DNA of 29,975 nt from Rickettsiales bacterium (GTDB taxonomy: Bacteria; Pseudomonadota; Alphaproteobacteria; Rickettsiales; UBA1997): positions 1 to 29,975 of the forward strand of contig CANDYP010000004.1 of assembly GCA_947425005.1 (NCBI GenBank), read 5' to 3'. Position numbers and translations under genes: made by a program. The notes under the pieces were generated by a model. It was given only the letters and a program-made list of their open reading frames with translations. It made no database searches and was not told the origin of the DNA. Shown here piece after piece: positions 24,133-29,975 of the stretch (position 1 is its first letter; every line of letters starts with the position of its first letter).

Positions 24133-24870
24133 TTAATTCATGAACATCCCACCGTTAACATGTAAGGTGTGACCGGTGATGTAGCCAGCATCGTCGCTAG
24201 CTAAAAAGGCAACGCTTTTAGCAATGTCTGACGCTACGCCCATCTTGCCAGCGGGAATTTTACTCAAGATCGTTTCTCTTTGTGGGTCAGTCAAAACATC
24301 CGTCATCGGGCTTTCAATAAAACCTGGAGCCACGCAGTTGATCGTGATGCCGCGGCTTCCGATTTCTTGCGCCATTGATTTGCTCATGCCAATCATGCCG
24401 GCTTTGGAAGCTACGTAGTTGCACTGTCCGGGATTTCCAGTGACGGCTACAACGGAAGTAATGTTAATGATGCGACCATATTTGCGGCGCATCATTTTTT
24501 TGACGGCGTTACGATTTAAGATGAAAGTTGATTTGAGGTTCACATCTAAGACTTGGTCGAAGTCTTCATTCTTCATGCGCAAAACCAAATTATCTTTGGT
24601 GATGCCGGCGTTGCAAACTAGGATGTCGATTTGTCCGACAAGCTCTTCAGCCTGGTCAAATAAGGCATCTACCGCCACTGAGTCAGATAAATTGCAGGCC
24701 AAATATTTTACATCGCCGCCGATTTCGTCGGCCAATTCTTTTAACTTTTCTTCTCTAGTTGAAGACAAAACCAGCTTTGCACCTTGCTTGGCTAAAGCCT
24801 TGGCAATCTCAGATCCGATGCCGCCAGTGGCGCCGGTTACTAATGCGGTTTTTCCTGTAAGTCTGAACAT
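24133..24870 (-). CDS. fabG: 3-oxoacyl-ACP reductase FabG
   Basis: FabG is the NADPH-dependent reductase of the fatty-acid elongation cycle. The 245-residue short-chain dehydrogenase has the nucleotide-binding motif TGATGGIG at 12-19, NAG at 87-89, and the catalytic triad Ser139, Tyr152 and Lys156 in the YVASKAG context. The C-terminal part APGFIESPMT and the final GGMFMN match FabG rather than other SDR reductases. The usual neighbours fabD and acpP are not adjacent here. Upstream on the same strand lies cvpA, 23 bases away. Confidence 0.94.
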   Translation of the reverse strand: MFRLTGKTALVTGATGGIGSEIAKALAKQGAKLVLSSTREEKLKELADEIGGDVKYLACNLSDSVAVDALFDQAEELVGQIDILVCNAGITKDNLVLRMKNEDFDQVLDVNLKSTFILNRNAVKKMMRRKYGRIINITSVVAVTGNPGQCNYVASKAGMIGMSKSMAQEIGSRGITINCVAPGFIESPMTDVLTDPQRETILSKIPAGKMGVASDIAKSVAFLASDDAGYITGHTLHVNGGMFMN

Positions 24871-24893
24871 AATTTTCTAGTTTTTGGTTAGTA

Positions 24894-25634
24894 TTATTTG
24901 CCGATTACTTCAATGAGACGGTTCATTTTTTCGATGTCTTTTTTGTTGTAGCCGGTTTCTTTTTCAATCTCGTCATTCAAGGCGTCGTCAGAGCTCAGAG
25001 ACTTTGAATGAGTTTTAGTTTTAGCTTTGGTATCACCTTCATCAATCACCTCATCAATCTTGTCGTCTAAAGTTTTTGGCAGAAAGCCAGGCTTGTCAAA
25101 ATTTTTAGTGATGGCGCCCATGAAGGCTTCAACTGCAGGATTAATCCACTCTCCGGAAATCGCTAAAATATTTCCACATTTGGCTTCAGACAACCAGGCC
25201 GGAACTCTGTTAGCATCTGGATCTTGCTGCTTGCCCAGTAAAAATGCGTAGAGATTGATGGTCACGGCGTAGACAACACTGAAGATTAAAAGTGTTTTGC
25301 CGATGCCGTACAAAACACCGAGAGAGCGATCCAACAATTGCGGCATTTTGTCTTTGATGCCGTCAGAAAGGTTGGAAGTTGAAAATAGCAAAATGATGAA
25401 AGTGAGGATGAACAAAATAGTACGCGACGCCACATCGAGAGCCATTTTATTGTGGGAATAAGAGGAAAGCAGCTTGGCCAAGAAAGGCGCTCCGAAGTAA
25501 GAAACTGCAAGGGCGATGATCCAAATTAACAAAGAAAAAACTTCTTTTACAAAGCCGCGGAAAAAAGCAGTGACCACAAAAATAAAAGAAAACGCGATGA
25601 AGATCAGATCGAATAGATTGAAGGTCGTAGACAT
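24894..25634 (-). CDS. CvpA family membrane protein
   Basis: A 246-residue membrane protein with four predicted helices in the first 135 residues (about 5-25, 28-50, 65-85 and 103-130). It opens with NLFDLIFIAFSFIFVVTAFFRGFVKE, recognisable from its parts NLFDLIFIA and FFRGFVKE as the CvpA fold. The C-terminal tail is long, charged and cytoplasmic, and ends in KKDIEKMNRLIEVIGK. CvpA was first linked to colicin V production in E. coli, and homologues affect envelope stress tolerance; the molecular function is unknown. In many alphaproteobacteria it precedes purF or sits near radA, neither of which is here. Confidence 0.87.
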   Translation of the reverse strand: MSTTFNLFDLIFIAFSFIFVVTAFFRGFVKEVFSLLIWIIALAVSYFGAPFLAKLLSSYSHNKMALDVASRTILFILTFIILLFSTSNLSDGIKDKMPQLLDRSLGVLYGIGKTLLIFSVVYAVTINLYAFLLGKQQDPDANRVPAWLSEAKCGNILAISGEWINPAVEAFMGAITKNFDKPGFLPKTLDDKIDEVIDEGDTKAKTKTHSKSLSSDDALNDEIEKETGYNKKDIEKMNRLIEVIGK

Positions 25635-25659
25635 GTTTTTCGGGGATTTATGGGATTTG

Positions 25660-26397
25660 CTAAAACTTAATTAGTCTGAAGAAGGGTAAATTTTTAACGA
25701 ATTCACGCGGTAATTTCGGCAGGGATTTTGGCAGGGATTTAAGCGCTTCACTCTTATTTGCGAAGGCCGCAGTGACAAATTTTTTTACCTGCATTTTGCA
25801 CTTTTCGAATTTCATCACCTTTTCAATTTGAGAATCAATAAAGTTTTTGGTCTTCTCAAAATTCGCTGACTCGTCTTTTACAAAAACTAAAAAACTGCGT
25901 AAAATAATTTTGGAAAGAGTGAGTCTTTTGGTGTAGAAATTGAAGTCGGTTGATTGGTCGTCGAGCTCTTTCCAAATAAAATCGGCAATTTTGTAACAAT
26001 CCTTTAAGCCTTGAAGCGTAGGCTTCGGACCAATTTCAAAAGAAGTAAAATTTTTGGGATTCAAATAAAAATTAAGCAATCTTTGCAGCGCGATTTGATT
26101 TTCCGCTTCAACTTCAAACCTGCAGTAAAGCGCTAAGCGGATTTTGTCGCGGATTTTTTTGCCGTGAAAATTTTCAATTGCAGTGATTTTTTTTGCGGAT
26201 TTTTCGTTTTGCGATTCGATGTAAAACTCTGCTAAATCGGTGAGCCCATTTTCAAAAATCAGGTCAGCAAATTTCGCTTCAATTTTGCAATTGGACATCG
26301 CTTGCGAAAGCGCGTCTTTCGTCCATCCGTCAAAGGAGCAGATTTTTAAAAACTCGTCGAGAATTTGTTGCTTGGTTTGCTTGGAATCAAGAAGCAC
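25660..26397 (-). CDS. COQ9-family ubiquinone biosynthesis protein
   Basis: COQ9 proteins are lipid-binding TetR-like folds that help COQ7-type hydroxylation of the ubiquinone ring. They occur in eukaryotic mitochondria and alphaproteobacteria. The 245-residue product has the family's diagnostic segment DFNFYTKRLTLSKIILRSFL, followed by FVKDES, at about 150-175. The N-terminal helical region (QILDEFLKICSFDGWTKDAL) aligns with the TetR-like part. A basic C-terminal region follows. The start is GTG at 26397; no in-frame ATG precedes it after the upstream stop, and the next Met is too far inside. It is 25 bases from cvpA. It supports an alphaproteobacterial, aerobic, ubiquinone-using host. Confidence 0.85.
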   Translation of the reverse strand: MLLDSKQTKQQILDEFLKICSFDGWTKDALSQAMSNCKIEAKFADLIFENGLTDLAEFYIESQNEKSAKKITAIENFHGKKIRDKIRLALYCRFEVEAENQIALQRLLNFYLNPKNFTSFEIGPKPTLQGLKDCYKIADFIWKELDDQSTDFNFYTKRLTLSKIILRSFLVFVKDESANFEKTKNFIDSQIEKVMKFEKCKMQVKKFVTAAFANKSEALKSLPKSLPKLPREFVKNLPFFRLIKF

Positions 26398-26420
26398 GAA
26401 GAAATAATTTAAGATTTAAA

Positions 26421-26665
26421 ATTTAAGATTTTAGATTTGGAAGGCTGCAAAACGAGCATCGCTACACGAAAATCCTATACCCAACCTGATTCAAAACACC
26501 GAACTTCTGACGAGAATTTTTGAGGAAAAATTGCGACAGAAAACGTCGGCTGTAGCAAATGCTACAGCCAAGTTTTCCGATCAAATTTTTACCAAAAAGG
26601 CGAAGTCAGAAGTTCGGTGTTTTGGATTAGGTTGAGTATAAACCCCCCAATCTAAAATCTGAAAT
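26421..26665. repeat. Outer AT-rich inverted arms around the second family B element
   Basis: 26421-26440 (ATTTAAGATTTTAGATTTGG) matches the complement of 26647-26665 with one mismatch and one indel. These arms enclose the family B element and end 5 bases before the argD ATG. They are low-complexity sequence, so they may be independent AT-rich tracts or the true outer ends of a larger, about 245-bp palindromic unit. Confidence 0.45.
26476..26640. repeat. Family B palindromic repeat, copy 2
   Basis: 26476-26511 and 26605-26640 are 36-bp inverted repeats with 33 matches; the left arm starts TATACCCAACCTG. The 93-base centre holds a further perfect hairpin, GGCTGTAGC-AAAT-GCTACAGCC at 26548-26569. 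The block 26584-26613 is identical to copy 1 (6658-6687, inverted). It lies between the divergent coq9 and argD genes, so unlike copy 1 it is in a promoter region. Confidence 0.88.
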
Positions 26666-26670
26666 CTAAA

Positions 26671-27861
26671 ATGACTACCAGCCCCAAACTTCTTCCTGTG
26701 CACAAAAGATTCGACGTCACATTTTCTCACGGTTTTGGTGTTTATCTTTTTGGTGACGACGGGAAAAAATACCTCGATTTTGGCGCTGGTATTGCGGTGA
26801 ACGCACTTGGTCACTGTCATCCAAAAATGGTTGAGGCGATTACGGTTCAGGCCAAAAAATTGTGGCACGTTTCTAATATTTACAATGTCACCGAGTTAAA
26901 TCGTTACGCCGAAAAATTGGTGGATGCCACTTTCGGAGATTACGTTTTCTTCTGCAATTCCGGCGCTGAAAGCATTGAATGTACGATCAAAATGATTCGT
27001 CGCTATTTTTACACTCACGGTCAGCCCCAAAAAAATCGCATCATCACTTTCACCGGCGCCTTTCACGGACGCACCATTGCCACCATTTCCGCGGCAGCAA
27101 AACCAAAATATCTTGAAGGTTTCGAACCCGCCCTCCCCGGCTTCGACAACGTCGAATTCGGCAATATTGAAGCGGTCAGAAAGGCGATTGATGAAAATAC
27201 CGCCGGCATTTTAATCGAGCCAATTCAAGGCGAAGAAGGCATCAAAGTTGCCGACAAAAATTTTATTTTAGAATTGAGAAAGCTTGCTGACGAGAAAGGT
27301 CTGTTACTGGCTTTCGACGAGGTGCAGTGCGGCATGGGCAGAACCGGCAATCTTTTTGCCTACGAATATTACGGCGTCAAACCCGACATCATCGCCACCG
27401 CCAAAGCCATTGCCGGCGGCTTTCCTTTGGGTGCTTGCCTTGCAACTAAAGAGGCTGCAAGTGGAATGACTCTCGGAGTTCACGGCACAACTTACGGCGG
27501 CAATCCCTTGGCAATGGCCGTTGCCGAGTCAGTCTTGGACGAGATGCTGGCGCCAGATTTTTTAAATGGCGTGCAGAAAGTTAGCGCAGAATTGAAATCT
27601 GAATTGGAAGCTCTGCAGAAAAAATTTCCGCAAGCGATTGATGAAATACGCGGAGTTGGATTGATGTTAGGCGTGAAAATTAATCAGAAATTTGAAAATG
27701 CCGAAGTGGTAAAAAAACTAATCGAAAATGGATTACTCACCATCCCCGCCGGCGAAAACGTAATCCGAATTTTGCCACCACTAGTCATCACGTCCGAACA
27801 TGTGAAAGAAGCCGTAGACAAGATTGAGCTGGTGATTAGCGGCTTAACCCAAAGCGCTTAA
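26671..27861 (+). CDS. argD: Acetylornithine/succinyldiaminopimelate aminotransferase
   Basis: This is a class III PLP aminotransferase of 396 residues. ArgD acts on N-acetylornithine in arginine synthesis and often also on N-succinyl-diaminopimelate (DapC role) in the lysine/peptidoglycan pathway. Seen motifs are NSGAE at 96-100, FHGRT near 131-135, PIQGEEG near 184-190, Asp216 in AFDEVQCGMGRTG, and the PLP lysine Lys245 in ATAKAIAGGFPLGA. The C terminus VIRILPPLVI is typical. No argF, argB or argJ is adjacent, and the presence of rodA suggests that the DAP role for peptidoglycan may be the reason it is kept; that is inference. The ATG directly follows an AT-rich arm without a Shine-Dalgarno sequence. 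Confidence 0.92.
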   Translation: MTTSPKLLPVHKRFDVTFSHGFGVYLFGDDGKKYLDFGAGIAVNALGHCHPKMVEAITVQAKKLWHVSNIYNVTELNRYAEKLVDATFGDYVFFCNSGAESIECTIKMIRRYFYTHGQPQKNRIITFTGAFHGRTIATISAAAKPKYLEGFEPALPGFDNVEFGNIEAVRKAIDENTAGILIEPIQGEEGIKVADKNFILELRKLADEKGLLLAFDEVQCGMGRTGNLFAYEYYGVKPDIIATAKAIAGGFPLGACLATKEAASGMTLGVHGTTYGGNPLAMAVAESVLDEMLAPDFLNGVQKVSAELKSELEALQKKFPQAIDEIRGVGLMLGVKINQKFENAEVVKKLIENGLLTIPAGENVIRILPPLVITSEHVKEAVDKIELVISGLTQSA

Positions 27862-27870
27862 GCAATAAGT

Positions 27871-27980
27871 AAAAACCCGTCGGTTGAGCTTCGTTGAAAT
27901 CAGGGAAGGTTCCTGCGGCGTAACTAAAGCGCGCAGGAAACTTCCCTGGTTTCGACTCCGCTCAACCGACGGGTTTTTTT
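27871..27980. terminator. Family C palindromic repeat acting as bidirectional terminator
   Basis: 27871-27889 and 27960-27978 are perfect 19-bp inverted arms (AAAAACCCGTCGGTTGAGC and its complement). Inside, a 22-bp pair with two mismatches (GGGAAG...CCTGCG with CGCAGG...CTTCCC) continues the hairpin to a 14-base loop. A run of seven T follows the plus-strand stem and a run of five A precedes it, so it has terminator form on both strands. It lies between the convergent ends of argD and dxs. 26 bp of the right half are repeated exactly at 11-36. Confidence 0.88.
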
Positions 27981-28035
27981 ATTTAACTGACGGGGATTTT
28001 TTGTTTAATTGATGGGTTTTATTTTTTTTGAAAAA

Positions 28036-29958
28036 TTAGTTTATTTTTAAAATCTTCTTCACCGTTTCGACGATGTTTTTGGCGCCGATGCCGGATTCTT
28101 CGCGCATGGATTCGATTTTGTTTTGTTCGATGAAGTGGTCGGACATTACTAGGTTGCGGAATTTGCAGCCCTGATCCAAGGCGCCGGAGGTGTGGAGGAA
28201 GTGGCTGACGGAGGAGCCGAAGCCGCCGATACTTCCTTCTTCGATTGTGATGATTAGGTCGTGGGATTGGGCTAGATTGGTGAAAAGTTTTTCGTCGATT
28301 GGTTTGGCAAATCTTGCGTCAACTAAGGTGATTTTCAGACCATTTTCGGATTCTAAAATTTTTGCAGCGGCAATCGCGTTACACAAAATTGCGCCGTAGG
28401 AAATTACGGCGACACGCGCCCCTTCTTGCACTATTCGGGCTTTGCCGATTTCCCAAACTTCGTTGTCTTGGAAATTTATTTCCGTGGAGGACTCGCCACG
28501 CGGGAATCGGAAGGCGCTCGGGCGGTCGTTTATTTCGTTCGCGGTGTTGATGGCTTTAACTAATTCTTGGCCGTCACTTGGGGCCATCAAAACAAAATCG
28601 GGTAAATTTATTAAGTAAGCGATGTCGAACGAACCGGCGTGAGTCGGGCCGTCGGCGCCTACGAAGCCGGCGCGATCAATGGCAAATCTGACGGGTAATT
28701 TCTGCACAGCGACATCGTGAACAACTTGATCGTAGGCGCGTTGTAAGAAGGTGGAGTAAATTGTGGCGTAGGCTTTCAAGCCTTCAGTGGCAAGGCCAGC
28801 GGCGAATGTCACCGCATGTTGTTCGGCAATGCCGACGTCGAAAATTCGTTTAGGATGATCTTTGGCGAACACGTCTAGACCAGTGCCCCCAGGCATCGCA
28901 GCAGTGATCGCCAAAATCTTTTCATCTTTTTTTGCCAGCTCCGACAAGCGAGTTCCAAAAATTTTAGAATAGCTCGGATGCCCGCCAGCAGCCTTTTCCT
29001 GCACCCCCGTCTCAGGATCGAACTTCGCCACAGCGTGAAGTTTGTCGTTACTTTTAATCACGTCATTGTAGCCGCGGCCCTTCTCAGTCACGCAGTGGAT
29101 CAGGATCGGATCGGTGGAATGATCGTCGCGAATATTTTTTAAAATCGGAATCAGCGTGTCCAAATCGTGACCGTCAATTGGGCCGATGTAGTAAAAACCC
29201 ATCTCTTCAAAAATGTTGCCGCCCATCCACCAGTCCTTGGTCGCCTTCTCTAACTTGCGCGGAAAATGTGCGATTGATTCGGGCAATTTGTGCGAAATTT
29301 TTTTGCCCAAATCGCGAATTTTTAAATAAGATTTGGAAGCGGCCAGGCGTGAAAAATAGTGCGACATCGCTCCCGTTGGCGGGGCAATCGACATGTCGTT
29401 GTCGTTTAAAATTACGATTAAACGATTGTCGTGGAAAAATTCATCTTCAAGCGCACCCGCGTTATTCATAGCCTCGTAAGCCATGCCGGCGGACATTGCA
29501 CCGTCACCGATTACGGCAACGACGTGCGATTTTTCTTTTTTAAATTTTTTGGCGACGGAAATGCCAAGTGCCGCGGAGATAGAGGTGGAGCTGTGTCCGG
29601 CCCCGAATGGATCGTATTCACTTTCAGCACGACGAGTGAAACCGGCAAGGCCATTTGGTTGACGAATCGTGCGCATGCGATCACGGCGGCCAGTTAGAAT
29701 TTTGTGGGGGTAAGCTTGATGTCCGACATCCCAAATTATTTTGTCGTGTGGCGTGTCGAAGACGTAATGAAGCGCAGTGGTGATTTCGACGACACCCAAG
29801 CCCGCACCAAGATGGCCACCGGTTTGCGAGACGGCAGCAACGGTTTCAAAACGAAGTTCGTCGGCAATTTGTTTGATCTCGGGAAGAGAGAATTTTTTTA
29901 AATCAGCGGGGATTTTTACTAGATCGAGCAGAGGGGTTTTCGATTTTTCTTCGGACAT
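28036..29958 (-). CDS. dxs: 1-deoxy-D-xylulose-5-phosphate synthase Dxs
   Basis: Dxs condenses pyruvate and glyceraldehyde 3-phosphate in the first step of the MEP isoprenoid pathway, and also feeds thiamine and pyridoxal synthesis. The 640-residue protein is full length. The N-terminal thiamine-diphosphate domain has His49 (SQTGGHLGAGLG), His80 (DVGHQAYPHKILTG), and GDGAMSAGMAYEA from 151 with Asp152. The transketolase-like central domain contains the catalytic glutamate in IAEQHAV and the DGPTHAGSFD motif. The C-terminal transketolase domain follows. No ispA or xseB gene is visible, since the window ends 17 bases upstream of the start. Isoprenoid supply links it to the ubiquinone side chain and undecaprenyl carrier used by other genes here. 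Confidence 0.97.
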   Translation of the reverse strand: MSEEKSKTPLLDLVKIPADLKKFSLPEIKQIADELRFETVAAVSQTGGHLGAGLGVVEITTALHYVFDTPHDKIIWDVGHQAYPHKILTGRRDRMRTIRQPNGLAGFTRRAESEYDPFGAGHSSTSISAALGISVAKKFKKEKSHVVAVIGDGAMSAGMAYEAMNNAGALEDEFFHDNRLIVILNDNDMSIAPPTGAMSHYFSRLAASKSYLKIRDLGKKISHKLPESIAHFPRKLEKATKDWWMGGNIFEEMGFYYIGPIDGHDLDTLIPILKNIRDDHSTDPILIHCVTEKGRGYNDVIKSNDKLHAVAKFDPETGVQEKAAGGHPSYSKIFGTRLSELAKKDEKILAITAAMPGGTGLDVFAKDHPKRIFDVGIAEQHAVTFAAGLATEGLKAYATIYSTFLQRAYDQVVHDVAVQKLPVRFAIDRAGFVGADGPTHAGSFDIAYLINLPDFVLMAPSDGQELVKAINTANEINDRPSAFRFPRGESSTEINFQDNEVWEIGKARIVQEGARVAVISYGAILCNAIAAAKILESENGLKITLVDARFAKPIDEKLFTNLAQSHDLIITIEEGSIGGFGSSVSHFLHTSGALDQGCKFRNLVMSDHFIEQNKIESMREESGIGAKNIVETVKKILKIN

Positions 29959-29975
29959 TTTGGGAGGGGTTAGGG

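Overview
This window reads as a chromosome segment of an alphaproteobacterium, most likely in or near the order Rickettsiales. The support is a COQ9-family protein, chromosomal parA-parB with a parS site, and an isolated virB8-virB9 pair, since scattered and duplicated vir genes are typical of Rickettsiales type IV secretion. hisC and argD hint at some retained amino-acid metabolism, which is uncommon in the most reduced intracellular members. The order-level placement is inference; a 16S or marker-gene tree would settle it.

Layout. 1-3675 (+): a palindromic-repeat end, a parS site, parA, parB, hisC and a membrane-anchored retropepsin-like protease. 3668-5283 (-): virB9 and virB8, a two-gene unit without the rest of the secretion system. 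5471-6598 (+): rodA. 6602-6727: two palindromes. 6733-8025 (-): rmuC, divergent from lon (8093-10444, +). 10516-13238 (+): a zeta-toxin-like kinase overlapping an unknown 128-residue gene, then yidC. 13244-15514: a repeat-rich stretch with tRNA-Ser(GGA), a TlpA-like thioredoxin (-) and a complete IS4-family element inserted inside one copy of a C/G-rich palindromic repeat. 15551-16192 (-): recR. 16215-17876 (+): two small unknown ORFs, queF and lgt. 17877-18229: a 353-base gap. 18230-20112 (+): a rhodanese gene translationally coupled to dnaA. 20160-26397 (-): ruvC, a FadJ-like fatty-acid oxidation protein, trxB, fabG, cvpA and coq9. 26671-27861 (+): argD. 28036-29958 (-): dxs.

Themes. Most genes are core housekeeping: chromosome segregation and replication initiation (ParAB, DnaA), repair (RecR, RuvC, RmuC), envelope growth and protein insertion (RodA, YidC, Lgt), proteostasis and redox (Lon, TrxB, TlpA-like), lipid and quinone metabolism (FabG, FadJ, COQ9), isoprenoids (Dxs) and tRNA modification (QueF). 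Three families of palindromic intergenic repeats, here called A, B and C, occupy much of the non-coding space, often as strong hairpins at gene ends. The most informative structural event is the IS: its 18-bp terminal inverted repeats and 10-bp target duplication allow exact reconstruction of the repeat it hit. Nearly all start codons lack a recognisable Shine-Dalgarno sequence; the clear exceptions, lgt and dnaA, start directly at the end of an upstream gene. I see no wholly new multi-gene system; the best candidates for something undescribed are the zeta-kinase/128-aa pair, the repeat families, and the initiation pattern.
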